Of a stretch of 41,269 nucleotides of DNA, positions 9,332-19,995 are shown in pieces. Source of the stretch: Vavraia culicis subsp. floridensis (Eukaryota; Microsporidia; Pleistophoridae). Below the pieces are notes generated by a model that made no database searches, had not been told where the DNA came from, and worked only from the letters and a program-made list of their open reading frames with translations. Position 1 is the first letter of the stretch; each line of letters begins with the position of its first letter. Both the position numbers and the translations under genes were made by a program. The stretch is taken from the NCBI RefSeq assembly GCF_000192795.1, contig NW_007360638.1:23405-64673 (forward strand), given 5' to 3'.

Positions 9332-11140
9332 TTAATCAGCAACACTTACAGATCTGTACACCAGCACCAGAAAATGTTTGTAAAACCTTTCATTCACCTT
9401 CACTTTTCTTATCTCTTTGTCATCGATGACTACGCTGTCCCTGATATAGATGTAATGACCGTTGTTCATTCCTGTCACGTAATATTTCACGCCTCCAAAT
9501 AGTTTAAATTCGCTGTTGTCCGACACTTTACCGTTTTTACTGAGCAACATTTCTATGCTCTTGTTAAGATTGTTGTTTGTAAGGCGCAATGCTTTTTGTA
9601 CCTCCTGTTTGCTGAAACCTAGGCTTAATACCTCATTCACAAGTTTATCATCCACCTTTACCTTATAGATCAGTTCATTGAAATCCAAATGAGCAGGGAT
9701 CTGGTCATTTGTGTGGAACTCGTTATTTTCCATTCTGTGGTTGTTTATGATAATTAGCTTAGTGGGCAATTTGTTTATTAGCGTGTTCCTGTGTCTCGTA
9801 CCACCACATGAGCATTTTCCAAGGCATTCCTCCTCAAAGAAATAGAAGTTGGGGCCGAACGAGTGCTCATTCGTTATTTTGTTTTGTTTGGAAACATCTT
9901 CTCCGTTCTCAACCTCATCCTTACCGTTCAGCCTATCATACCGTTTTTCACTCAAAATAACAAAATACTGCTCATTATCTGCCAATTTTTCCTTTTCGCA
10001 TCCATCACACCATTCTCGAACCACAAGCCCAATCAACAGCTCATTCACACCACACTCAATCTCATTCGTCTCCTCGCTCCTCAGACGTTCAAGTATGAGA
10101 AACAGCAGTTCAGAAAAGTCCTGCTGAATGCCATCGATAACCAGTCCTTCTCTCTGCAAACACTTTATCAAATCTTTTATGTTGATATAATCCGTGCTGG
10201 TGTTCTCTGTAAGTTCTTTCAAGCTCTTCTCCGTGCTTTTCAATTCTCTACATACCCTTGTAATTTGGCATAGCAGACAGTTGAACGGATTAACAGAGCA
10301 TTTAAGAAAGTGGAAAGTGGTAAAATTCAAGATATCAGCGAGCAGCTGAAATACACATGATATGTAGCACGTATTGCCGTTGTTTGTGATACCTTTGTGA
10401 CCCGCGATGTGCCCACCATTTTTACTCTGTTCATCGTTTTCGCCTGGCACATCATAATCAAGCTCATAATCTATCTCTTTTATATTGAATAAGCTGTCTT
10501 TCTGCTCCTCATTCAATTTCACAATCTGTTTTATCATCTCATACACTTCTGCATTCTTGTCCTTAATCCGTGCGCAATTCGTTAATTTGCTCACGTCGTC
10601 AAAATTAACATCATACACGTATTTTTCACACACATAGCAGTACATTAAATCGTTTCTAACAACTTTGCTATGCTTGGTCTCTTTGTAGTGCGTCTCCATG
10701 TGATTATTTCCTTCTAAATACACCTGTTTGCGTCCACATGCTGAATAACCACACGTAAAACACACCCATAAATCTTTCACATCACATTTATCCTTTTTTG
10801 ATAGGCACCGTGTCTCGTTATGGATGATATTTTGAGGAGTCGTGCTGTGCGGACAGCAGTCTCTATCACCCTTAAGATCGATCGTACGCAATAAATGCTC
10901 CTCAACCTCTTTTATATCCCTATTTTCGTTCTCGATTTCCTCCCTGTACTCGCGTTCAAAGGTTAAAATATCGTCTAGCACCGAGAAAACTATTTTGTGA
11001 CCAGATTTTGACATGTGCATACTTTTGTGCGACGAACAAACGGGTATAGAACATGAACAGGCATAGATATGATCTGTTGCGGTTGTCTTGAAGCAGTATG
11101 AACATTCTTTTCTGTAAAAATTGATGTTAGGGTCAGTCAT
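9332..11140 (-). CDS. UBP14: USP5/UBP14-type ubiquitin C-terminal hydrolase
   Basis: The 602-residue protein has the order expected of USP5/UBP14, the cysteine protease that disassembles free polyubiquitin chains. A first Cys/His cluster lies at about residues 13-47. A canonical ZnF-UBP domain at about 95-180 has CC, LWVCFTCGYSACGR, then GNNHMETHYKETKH and YCYVCEKYV. The Cys box GITNNGNTCYISCVFQ puts the nucleophile near Cys258. A UBA domain follows at about 496-535 (VLSLGFSKQEVQKALRLT), and the His box GMNNGHYIYIRD puts the catalytic His near 562. USP5 normally has two UBA domains; I see one. The frame extends upstream only through a TTG. The ATG at 11140 is preceded by CCCC 9 nt upstream (plus 11150-11153) and begins MTDPNINFYRKECSYC just before the first zinc cluster, so it is preferred. 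Confidence 0.9.
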   Translation of the reverse strand: MTDPNINFYRKECSYCFKTTATDHIYACSCSIPVCSSHKSMHMSKSGHKIVFSVLDDILTFEREYREEIENENRDIKEVEEHLLRTIDLKGDRDCCPHSTTPQNIIHNETRCLSKKDKCDVKDLWVCFTCGYSACGRKQVYLEGNNHMETHYKETKHSKVVRNDLMYCYVCEKYVYDVNFDDVSKLTNCARIKDKNAEVYEMIKQIVKLNEEQKDSLFNIKEIDYELDYDVPGENDEQSKNGGHIAGHKGITNNGNTCYISCVFQLLADILNFTTFHFLKCSVNPFNCLLCQITRVCRELKSTEKSLKELTENTSTDYINIKDLIKCLQREGLVIDGIQQDFSELLFLILERLRSEETNEIECGVNELLIGLVVREWCDGCEKEKLADNEQYFVILSEKRYDRLNGKDEVENGEDVSKQNKITNEHSFGPNFYFFEEECLGKCSCGGTRHRNTLINKLPTKLIIINNHRMENNEFHTNDQIPAHLDFNELIYKVKVDDKLVNEVLSLGFSKQEVQKALRLTNNNLNKSIEMLLSKNGKVSDNSEFKLFGGVKYYVTGMNNGHYIYIRDSVVIDDKEIRKVKVNERFYKHFLVLVYRSVSVAD

Positions 11141-11984
11141 AGGAAAGGAGGGGTTTGAGGGCTCGATAAAAAAATCAAAGTAAATTAAAAAGCTAATACA
11201 ACGGTAGAGTGCGTTTTGTTTGGATTGTAATAAGTGGGCGCGTAACAACTAAACGTATTTTTATAAAACAAACCAAAATTAATGGAGAAGTAGGGCTAAA
11301 ACATTGTTGTGTAGGGTGTTGTACCAGGTGGAATGAGATAGCAAAAACCTTGCAACGTAAATATACTTGCGATGATAAATTTAAATTATGTTACTAAGCG
11401 ATGGAAGTAAAGACCCAAACTAACACGGCAATACGGAACAGAAAATTTTGTAAAACAATAATTTTGTAGTTTTTATCTTCTTGAGGTCAAATATATGATT
11501 TTAATTCTACGTAGAAAAGATGTGTGAACGATAGGTAATGCCATGTTAGGAACAATACGATGTTGTTTTACAGAAATATGTGTAAATTTATTTTTCAAAT
11601 GTTTTAAATAGTTATTTGTTATGATAATGACATAAAACAACATTTACATTTATTACGAAGCTATTATGTGGGGCTGTGTGTCTGTACCTAATTACTTTTA
11701 AACTAAGTACCTGCATGTTACTCAAGATGGATACTTTGTTCGGCATTGAGATGAGAGAATGGGAATTTCAATAACATATTCGTTCAGAACTACACGATAA
11801 TATAGACGTAAAAACAATCCTATGTGCTGATCATTATTCGTACTATATTGTTTTGCTGCGGTTCAGCTATAAATACCACAGATTCTCTCTAATATGACTG
11901 GAACAAAGGATCGCTTGCAAAAATATTATCCACTCTGAATTATACAAAATCCGCTCAACTGCAGACCGTTCAAACGGTTTCAAA
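11141..11984. other. Spacer upstream of the deubiquitinase gene
   Basis: The first 20 bp carry the CCCC motif of the deubiquitinase gene. The remainder is AT-rich with no gene or RNA signature that I can recognise. Confidence 0.4.
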
Positions 11985-12194
11985 ATGACTATTACTACAA
12001 CCGCAGAGTATGTTCATCCACTGAGAAGGACAAATTATTCGTTTTGTTATAGTAGGTTGATTTATCTTCATGAGTATGATGAGTCATTTCTAACGATTTT
12101 CATTACTAATAAAAGTTGCTGTTCTAATCAACATGAATCAAAATGTATCTGCTGTTCACAGACTGGCTTCATGGCAGTCATATTTTACTCATGA
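11985..12194 (+). CDS. Possible small ORF (69 aa) or relic
   Basis: An ATG-initiated ORF of 69 codons, Cys- and Tyr-rich, including SCCSNQHESKCICCSQTG. Composition is gene-like, but no family is recognisable and no start motif is present. From 12195 to 12972 I see only AT-rich spacer. Confidence 0.2.
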   Translation: MTITTTAEYVHPLRRTNYSFCYSRLIYLHEYDESFLTIFITNKSCCSNQHESKCICCSQTGFMAVIFYS

Positions 12195-12972
12195 GGATAG
12201 CAGACCATCATTCAAACAGCTCAATTATTAAAAACATTGCATGGTGTGAACTGGCACAGAGCTATGATTATAACGAGAGGTGAATAAGAAATACATTTTT
12301 GAAAGAGAATGCTATTGTGCCCGGATAATATCAAAGTGAATAGCGCTTAACCTACGGTTCAGTCTGTTTTGTGAACGATGCGATGTTGCCGAGTTAACTT
12401 GAGGCAGAGCATGAAGCGTTTGCATATAATCTTATACCAGTATTAAATTAAACGTTTCGTTGTTAATTTAATGTTTATAAGTGGTTAATTTTGCTATACC
12501 ATGGTAAAGAAAGCAAAAACGTAAAGATGATCAAATAAATCGATACAAACTTAAACCAAAGATGATTTTTCATTCCTAACAATTATTATGTTAATATCTC
12601 TGCACTTTTTACTAGCGTAAGCGGAGGAATTAACCAAATAATTGTTGTCGTGATACGAGCTTTCATAAAAACGTGTAAAGTATATAAATTATGTGGAAAT
12701 ACTGTATATCCAAGTTTTTTCGACATAATATCTGCATTATAGCGTCATTATGCACATTATTCGACTGTTTTTCTTTCTCTCAGAATACTTCCCGCTAATT
12801 CCTTTAATTTCAGAACAGCTGTTCATATAAAGCAAATTAAAAAAGAAAAATTGAAAATTTTAGCACAACACGGATGTAATTTCAGCCGCGATATCCATTA
12901 ACTCGTGCTAAATCTGCTACTACCTTTTCCAAAATAAACTTTATCTTTTTATAGATAACCATTTTTTAGACC

Positions 12973-13686
12973 ATGAAAGTGAAGCACAAAATTTTGTTGA
13001 CTGTTATTATCGCATTTTTGGCCATCACAAGTACCGTATTGCTGTGTCTTTACTACATAAAACAATCAAATAAGAAGTTTATCAATCTTATCCATTCAGA
13101 TTTGATAGAGAAGAACAGAGATGAATTATTCGGTATCATGCCACAAAATGCGTGTATAATAATGCTGAGCAAGGTAACACTGGCTAGCACCGATGTGCTG
13201 GTGATTTCTCCGAACGAAAGCACGCTTACCAGCCAATATATTCTTCCATTCGTCGATTATAATGAGGAAAAACTGGCAGCGTACTCCTCTATAAAGAACG
13301 CGTTTAGTTTATTATCGATGAAATTCAAGGAGTATCGGAGATATATTCCGCTTGAAAAGAAGAATATAAGTGTGCTGGACAAGGAAAATCTTTTTGCACG
13401 TATCGGAGCACGGCTATTCTGGAATTATGACATTGTACGTTTTGAGAAATTTCTTTCGTTTTTTGCAACAACTTTTAGCACAAATGACCTGTTCTGCTAT
13501 CTGTTTAAAATAAGCAATGGAAAGTTGAGCATCATCAGGCTGGAGATAGTGGGAGTGAAGGCTGTGAAGAAAAACTGTACTGAATATTATTTGGGAAAGT
13601 ACGCTCAAAATATGATGGCGTATTTTGTTGAGATGCAGACAGAGAGAATGACAGACAAAGACGTACAAACCGTTTTACATGCTTAG
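12973..13686 (+). CDS. Hypothetical signal-anchored membrane protein, 237 aa
   Basis: A short basic N-terminus (MKVKHK) precedes one strongly hydrophobic segment at about residues 7-28 (ILLTVIIAFLAITSTVLLCL), followed by YYIKQSNKK. This fits a type II signal anchor, or an uncleaved signal peptide, with about 205 residues on the lumenal or extracellular side. The rest is alternating alpha/beta with many Lys, Ile and Phe and few Cys, and contains an NCTEY N-glycosylation-type sequon. I recognise no family. A lineage-specific secretory-pathway or surface protein is the likely class. Confidence 0.6.
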   Translation: MKVKHKILLTVIIAFLAITSTVLLCLYYIKQSNKKFINLIHSDLIEKNRDELFGIMPQNACIIMLSKVTLASTDVLVISPNESTLTSQYILPFVDYNEEKLAAYSSIKNAFSLLSMKFKEYRRYIPLEKKNISVLDKENLFARIGARLFWNYDIVRFEKFLSFFATTFSTNDLFCYLFKISNGKLSIIRLEIVGVKAVKKNCTEYYLGKYAQNMMAYFVEMQTERMTDKDVQTVLHA

Positions 13687-14696
13687 CAGATGGTCTAATA
13701 AAAATTGTGAGTGCTTGTGGTACATGTTTCGTGTTAAGAATTGTTTTTTTACGTATCAAGATTAAGGCACGGTGAATCTTTGGCAAGTACATTTATATCT
13801 ACCATACATCGCAGCAAGTGCTATAAAAATATGGAAACGATGTATCAGCGCCTGTTTATGGCGCAGAAATTGAATGCAGTGTTTCGGAAACATTTTAAGG
13901 TCAAGGAGTGAATCGGTTGGACAAAAGAAGAGTTAACCAGAATTTTAGTTATAAACAGCAAACCTTTGTTCCTTTTTACATTAAAGTTTGCTTATTTGCA
14001 CTTCCATTTTCTTGTAGAAGAGAACAACCGATACCTTGTGCCCAGTTTTTGGAGTAAAAGCACATGAATGTAACCAGAGGTCTAACAGATGTGGTAAATT
14101 TACTATGTGTTTGTGAAAGTGAAGTAAGAATAAATGAACCTGCTTTAACGGAATAAAAGGCAGTTCATTATTTTAGTAAAAATCCCTTATCCATCATTGT
14201 ACAACGGGTGTAGTAAATAACTCATTATTTTCTGCTGATAGTAATCGATACCAATCTGTTTGTGAGACCGGTGGTAAAAACAATCGTGCACTCCTGCGAT
14301 GGCGCACACCGAACACACGCGCTCACATAACAGCAAGCTGAAACATTAGTGATTGCACAGCCAATCTGATCATAAAACAGCTATCAAAAGTTCCTAAAAT
14401 GCGAAGCACGGTGTATCAGGGCGTTTAATCGCACAAACTATTTTTATTACCTACCAGCGCATTCACTGCTGCAGCAATTACCTTTCAAACTAAATTTCAA
14501 AAAACACTTCCGTCTCGAGATTGCGGTTTCACAACACCAGCACCAAATGGGGCAGGAAATTCCCTAATCTGCTTATAACCATCATTTCTATTCAGGCATA
14601 CTTAGTTCGCCACAGTCTACGTGATGGTCAACCGCCAAAAGGCACAATTACACCGCCAGGTTCCATTCCCAACAAAAATTTCAAAATATCATTTTA
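13687..14696. other. Spacer with one very short ORF
   Basis: A 26-codon ATG ORF at 13831-13911 (METMYQRLFMAQKLNAVFRK...) looks coding-like but is too short to support. Nothing else was recognised. Confidence 0.35.
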
Positions 14697-15854
14697 TTAT
14701 AAATTATTATCTTTATAGGATTCTACATCAGAATCACTTCCATATCCCGAATCGTGCTCGCTTTCACTCTCATCAAACTTTGTTCCCAGAATGAAAGGGT
14801 GCTTCAGTAATTCCTTCACGCTCGGCCTATTCGCACGCCTTCTATTCATACTCACGAGAACAAAGTCTCTGAGCTCATTGGACGTTTCTGGATAGAAAAA
14901 GTGCTTTTTGGTGCCCTTTATGAACCTACGGTAAGTCACTGTGTTCTTCTCTCCGTTGTCGTGATAAAATGGCACTCGGCCGAGCGATAAAAACCATGCA
15001 ACTGCACCAATACACCATATATCACTCTTTAGACCGTGAACGTTTTCAAACACTACCTCCGGTGGCTTGTAGGGAAACGTACCATAGCTTTTGCTTGGTA
15101 TCTTGATCTCTTCCATTTTAGAACCTTTATCGCTAAGCATAAGATCACGCGCATACCCGAAATCGATGAGTTTGTACACAATGCGGTTGTTCTCTGTCTG
15201 TCCCATTATATTTGCGATCTTTATGTCCAAATGCATTATCTTACGCTCGTGCATGTATTCAAGGCCGTGCAACACGTCTGTCAGTATGTTTCTGATGATG
15301 TTCTCGTCCATGGCCACGTACTTGTGGCTTATCCTGTGCTTGAGAAATTGCGAATACAGCCACACAATGTCCTGCTGCTCGTTGTTCCTGTCAATAAACT
15401 CCGTTCTGAAGGTCTTGTAAGTTGTCAGAAGATTGGGGTGCCGCAGCCGCATCGAAATCGTATCTTCCTGTGTGTTCGTGTCCTTGCGAATTATCGCCCT
15501 CTTGATCACAAAAAACTTCTGCCGAACATAGCTTTCATTGATCTCCCGTTCACTCGAATAATTCCTGATCCTCTCCATGCTCTCATTGCTATCATCGGCA
15601 TGATTTTCTCTCTTATACAAAAATACCGTTGTCTGCAGTGTCATTTTGATCGGCTTGAGCGGTAATGTAGGCTTAAGCGATGCAAAATATTTGTTCTGTT
15701 CTATTCTGTTCTCATAGCTCAACGCCTTGTCGCTCTCTATGTCAATATAGTGCAAAACCTTCTGTTCGTTCGGTATGCTCATTTCTAGCCTTGTTATTTT
15801 TTTTGTTTTATAACAAAAAGCGAGACAATAAAAATAAACAAAATGAAGAGACAT
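14697..15854 (-). CDS. Eukaryotic protein kinase with acidic DSGxxS-containing tail
   Basis: The product is 385 residues. Kinase landmarks run in order: FFVIK (ATP-binding Lys118), a likely helix-C Glu130, the catalytic loop HLDIKIANIM (Asp210, Lys212, Asn215), DFG at 231-233, KPPE at 264-266 in place of APE, SDIWCIG (Asp278) and NRPS (Arg343). The domain should be active, but the HRD Arg is replaced by Leu (HLD) and a classical glycine-rich loop is not obvious. The last 30 residues are acidic and contain DSGYGS (368-373), the DSGxxS phosphodegron pattern. I cannot place the kinase in a family. Start: the ATG at 15854 has GGG 12 nt upstream. The in-frame ATG at 15782 would remove 24 hydrophobic residues and is a real alternative. 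Confidence 0.88.
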   Translation of the reverse strand: MSLHFVYFYCLAFCYKTKKITRLEMSIPNEQKVLHYIDIESDKALSYENRIEQNKYFASLKPTLPLKPIKMTLQTTVFLYKRENHADDSNESMERIRNYSSEREINESYVRQKFFVIKRAIIRKDTNTQEDTISMRLRHPNLLTTYKTFRTEFIDRNNEQQDIVWLYSQFLKHRISHKYVAMDENIIRNILTDVLHGLEYMHERKIMHLDIKIANIMGQTENNRIVYKLIDFGYARDLMLSDKGSKMEEIKIPSKSYGTFPYKPPEVVFENVHGLKSDIWCIGAVAWFLSLGRVPFYHDNGEKNTVTYRRFIKGTKKHFFYPETSNELRDFVLVSMNRRRANRPSVKELLKHPFILGTKFDESESEHDSGYGSDSDVESYKDNNL

Positions 15855-16869
15855 ACGTACTTTACCCTCCTATGCGTCATCTTACGAATTATAGGAACGA
15901 AAAGACGCTCCTTGCTTGATTCAGCGTACATCATCAATCTTCTGCTCTTTATTTTTTTCGGGCTACTATCCTTAATGTTTTAAATACTTGATTGGTAAAC
16001 GTGAAACGTAAAGGAAAGCAATACAGATTAAATGATCGTTTTAGAAAAAAAGAAGTGGGCTAGAACAAACAAACCGTATGCAATGACTCATTGCTCTACT
16101 TAGTAGACCTGTTGCCTGTTCACCGAATTAAGCATTCCCAATTTCGGATGAATGCAATTTTAAATCAAGAAATTTGGGTTTTTAATTGACTAAGGCAGAA
16201 TAAAACAACCATTTTTAACAAACTCCTTTTTAATTGAGAACGGTATGACAAAGTACATTAATGACAGATTATTAAAAAATGATAAATACCACAGTGAAAG
16301 GCTATTTAGAACAGACTGTCATGGTAGTGATGGAATGCAGTAACATGAGTGCTATTGAAGTGTAGCTAATGCTAGTTGTTTGATCTTATTTATACTACAG
16401 TGTGTTTGGCAGCGATGAAAGCGATGCTAATAGGTGCTGAGAACGGTGTTCTAATCGTTCATACACATGAACTGTAATTTCTTGCGTACCTTCTACCAAA
16501 ATGAACAGGCATCTAAATGCGGTATCGTATGTAACTGGAGTAGCAGGTAAATTTATATTGTAAGCTAGTAAAATATTTTATTTTCCCTATATTGGGTATG
16601 GCGTCTAGAAAGACATAAAGCCGAAATAATTCCATAACGTACGTATTAGAATGCCTTTCATGTAAGAAAGTATAATTTTATTTGGTTATATCACGTGAAA
16701 AACATCAAATCATCTTTATAACAATTTGTTCACGAACCACACCAATGTTTTTGTGACGAATGATACGTGTAGTGCTGTTGAAATTCAAGAGAGTTAAATT
16801 ACACAAACACCACTGTATAACGCTCTTGAAGTACAAACTTATGAACAGAATGTAACACTGTATTACATT
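15855..16869. other. AT-rich spacer, nothing recognised
   Basis: About 1 kb between the kinase start and a decayed gene. I see no open frame of note and no RNA gene. Confidence 0.4.
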
Positions 16870-17614
16870 ACGTTTTACTTGCATAGACACATTCTTCCCA
16901 TGTATAGTTCTTTATTTCACATTGCATACAGTAAATTAAGTCGGTATTGCAGCCTTTGTCCCGTAGAGTGTCAAATAAAATTAGTATCAGATGTAACGTA
17001 TTGTTCACTACCAATAAAGAATGCGCAGCCATTCAGCATTTCATATTCATACAATCCTGATTTTGTGTCGTTAAATTTGTTCTGAATCACGTATATTGCC
17101 TTATAGAATGGTGCTTTTTGGCGGTGACATGGATCACCTATAACGGGTGATCGCTTGTGCACTGTCATAAACGCGTATACCACATAAAAATGCATTTTAT
17201 TTACATATGAACACGCTACAACCACAAAATACGCAGTTAAATCAGTTTTTAGCCATGTGCTGGCCCTCGTTGCCTAATTTGCTCTTTTTTATTGATGACA
17301 ATGACATTTTTATCAAGTTCGATGTCATGATGGACGGCTGATACATATGATCATGTTCTTTAAATTTATTAAATATATTTAGAGTGTGTTTGTAATTTAT
17401 AGCCTTTTTTGGTCCATAAGGCTGATGATCATCACCGTATAACCATCCAAACCGTATGAAAGACCCGTTTAAGGTCAAAATATTTTGTTCTTATCGGTCG
17501 AATGTGCAAACAGTAAATAACTCGTGATGATGTTGTAAGAGTACCTGGAATGGCAAGCAAACTTCATTCTTGTCCATGAATGATTGGGTGTTCCGTTGAT
17601 AGTTTATATTCCAT
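16870..17614 (-). pseudogene. Decayed gene of unknown family
   Basis: On the minus strand, gene-like peptide segments follow one another but are broken by stops and frame changes. The first runs from an ATG at 17614 (MEYKLSTEHPIIHGQE, then TGA). The second is at about 17478-17242 (RFGWLYGDDHQPYGPKKAIN). The third is at about 17225-16971 (NKFNDTKSGLYEYEMLNGC). A weaker tail has further stops. The segments are rich in Lys, Asn, Ile and Tyr, like intact genes in the window. Together they would cover about 240 codons. I recognise no family. Confidence 0.45.
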
Positions 17615-18195
17615 AATTAGAATTTTGCTGCGTAGCAACTCATAACACCTTAACCACGGAAATATTTTCTAAGGTAATTAATATCGTGTACCAGTTTGAC
17701 TGGTCTTAGCAATGATCTAAGATGAACATAAAATACTGCCTGCTAAAATATTTTATCAGCAGAGTATGTTCTAAAACAAGATATATGAGACCATCAACAT
17801 ACAATTTGGTAAAAATTTAGCTTTAACTTGTACTTTGCACACATTTTGCGAATTCTTAATCCTTCACGTATCCTGGTCCGCCTTCATATTTTTAATTAAT
17901 TCCCACCACTGCCAATAAAATTTTTGTGCACAAAGTACCTTGCGCCGAACACATTTTCACGCTATCATTTGCTGTAACAAATAGTTTAAATCTAAATGTT
18001 GTAAGGTATGGCAAGAAGTCTACCAAATTGGTTTGACAGGATTTGATAAGCAACCACAAAAAATTGAAAGAACACATACCTCGCTAAAGCAGTTCAATTT
18101 AAATTTAGAGAAAAAGTATACGTCGAACTAAGCGAAAAGCCACTATTAAGTGCTATAACACTGACATTGCAGCTATAAATTATTGTTATATCGCC
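17615..18195. other. AT-rich spacer, nothing recognised
   Basis: No supported gene, repeat or RNA gene seen. Confidence 0.4.
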
Positions 18196-18546
18196 CTATT
18201 TTCGTTTTTTTATATGCTTGTGGCTTGTTCCACCATAAAATTTCATTTTCCTTAGAGACACCACCTCTCCTAAGAATGCCATCTCGCCATAAAAACATGT
18301 TCTTTCCCACTCCATGACCAAAACACGTCCTTTGCTGTCAATCAATCCATAAATCTTGCACAAAGTTTTCGTTGGCAGGTCTCGAGCATTACAGAACACG
18401 ATGCATGTGCCAAAGAAATCTACAAATGTGTAGGTGCATCGGGTCCTACTCAAAGCAATGCCACACATTTCTACACGCGAGTGTGGTGAAGATGAATGGA
18501 GAGAGCACACTTCAGTAGTAAATACTTTGGTATGTTTTAGCGGCAT
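18196..18546 (-). CDS. Small protein with possible OB-fold (RPA14/TEN1-like in pattern)
   Basis: From the ATG at 18546 the product is 116 residues. The longer frame begins at a TTG, and CCCC (plus 18561-18564) lies 14 nt upstream of the ATG, so this start is preferred. Residues about 25-85 read as five beta-strands with a short helix before strand four: VEMCGIALSRTR, CTYTFVDFFG, TCIVFCNA, then TLCKIYGLIDSKGRVLVMEW. That strand order and the I-Y-G-x-I-x-S-x-G-x-V turn resemble small OB-fold subunits such as RPA3/RPA14, TEN1 or RMI2. The C-terminus is basic (HKHIKKRK). Membership is a pattern-level guess; the ORF itself is likely real. Confidence 0.45.
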   Translation of the reverse strand: MPLKHTKVFTTEVCSLHSSSPHSRVEMCGIALSRTRCTYTFVDFFGTCIVFCNARDLPTKTLCKIYGLIDSKGRVLVMEWERTCFYGEMAFLGEVVSLRKMKFYGGTSHKHIKKRK

Positions 18547-19464
18547 GCACGAATCGATCAGGGGCAGGAAATTAATTATAGGAAGTGGCAAGCATAGAAG
18601 AGTACGGTGGTTCAAACCGTATTAAGAAATATAATTTGCTTTTTATGATGGCTTATGGCATCATTCACGTTGGTATTGCTAACAAAATGCTCGCTGTTAG
18701 AGTATATGCTAAAGTCTGGTGCTAAATTTTCTGTTTCACCCATAAACTGGTTACTACGCTGTTATCTGAACCTTAAAAGTATTTTTTGTGCTATTCATTG
18801 GGTTAAACACAATTTAACCGAACATTGTGCTTCTTATTGTCCATAATGATAACTTATAGTGCACAGGAAACAATCGTTGCCTGCACTTACTACACAATAG
18901 TCAAGACAGAGCTATCGATATGAACGTTTTTTATCAAAAAGGGAAATAAAGCACAAGAGATGGTCAATACACAAACAAGAGTTCAACAAAAAGGGCATCA
19001 TGGTATAAATGGCAGTATCTTGCACATTAGCTTGAATCACGCTCGTACATAACAACACATGGAGACTTTTATTAAACGTATCAAGGAGTATTTCCTAACC
19101 GTAAATGTGCGGTAAGAACATAACTGTCGTTAAAAATGGCGAACTCTATGGAGTACTCATCAGTTAATTACCTATGCTGTTCACCACATGACCAGCTCAA
19201 AATACATAAGCAGTGATAATGGTCGTAATCACAGTAAGAATAATTCGACGTACACATTCAAATAAACTGTTCTTGTAATATCAACGTGAATAAATACTGA
19301 CAAAAATAAAACGTAGAGATTATTATGATCGTGGCCAAGTTACTAACAAGGTTCTAACCGGGCCAAACTTACGAATATCTGTTTTCAAGTCGAGCGTTGC
19401 TGTGTGGATAAACGAGCGATAACAACCGTGAACGACACAAGTGTTCCAATATTTTATCGAAATA
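18547..19464. other. Spacer with only a weak ORF
   Basis: A 63-codon ATG ORF at 18655-18846 (plus) is Leu/Cys-rich and unsupported. No RNA gene or repeat was recognised. Confidence 0.35.
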
Positions 19465-19995
19465 TCACAACATGCATGTACCGCTGCAATATGTGCAAAA
19501 TGAGGCATCATTATGTAATATTCTTCTGCATTCCTGGCAGTAACACACTGTGTTGTCACCAACTAGTGCGCAACAATTCGGACAAACAAGTCCGACATAC
19601 CCACAGAAAACGGGAACTACAGGCAACGAACAAATGGTAAGCGCTTTATACCGTTTCACATACACAGGATCTATATTCGTATCGCAGCACATGCATATCA
19701 CATTCCTTGGCGGTGCAGGTCTGTCCAAAGGAGTGGCTCTAAGCTTTTTGTTATAGGTTCGGAGTGCAAGAAACGACGAACACCACATTGCTAAGTCTAA
19801 AAAACACGCATTTATTGATTTGATAGAAATATATGAAATGATGTGTGACAGATCAATAAAATATGCAAGAAATGTTAATGTTTTAGGAATTGTGGAGATT
19901 GCCTGTAATGGACTGCCGATATGTTTGTCGGTGGGAAGATATTTGCGCACAGGTGTAAAGAGCAAGTTTAGGATAATGTGAGGCGATGAAACCAT
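19465..19995 (-). CDS. Double zinc-ribbon protein A (zinc_ribbon_15-like), hydrophobic N-terminal part
   Basis: The 176-residue product has a hydrophobic first half (about residues 38-80, possibly one or two membrane helices) and a Cys-rich second half. Four CxxC pairs begin at Cys101, 138, 153 and 167. The first two bracket YVKRYKALTICSLPVVPVF, the aromatic/Pro-rich loop typical of zinc-ribbon-15-type domains, where a K-R-x-Y ... I-P-x-x-P-x stretch lies between two CxxC knuckles. The last two form a second ribbon (CYCQECRRILHNDASFCTYC). The spacing of the four pairs is identical to the gene at 20967-21278, so the two are paralogs. The first 28 bp overlap the ORF at 19968-20372 in another frame; the two may be one frameshifted gene. 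Function unknown. Confidence 0.62.
   Translation of the reverse strand: MVSSPHIILNLLFTPVRKYLPTDKHIGSPLQAISTIPKTLTFLAYFIDLSHIISYISIKSINACFLDLAMWCSSFLALRTYNKKLRATPLDRPAPPRNVICMCCDTNIDPVYVKRYKALTICSLPVVPVFCGYVGLVCPNCCALVGDNTVCYCQECRRILHNDASFCTYCSGTCML

Noticed and set aside
9849..10273. Plus-strand ORFs opposite the deubiquitinase gene
   Set aside because: They lie fully inside conserved USP coding sequence on the other strand and show no family features.
11141..11248. 36-residue N-terminal extension of the deubiquitinase
   Set aside because: It would need a TTG start, and the CCCC motif lies inside it, directly upstream of the ATG at 11140.
15036..15665. 209-codon plus-strand ORF opposite the kinase
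   Set aside because: Antisense to the kinase motifs; no features of its own.
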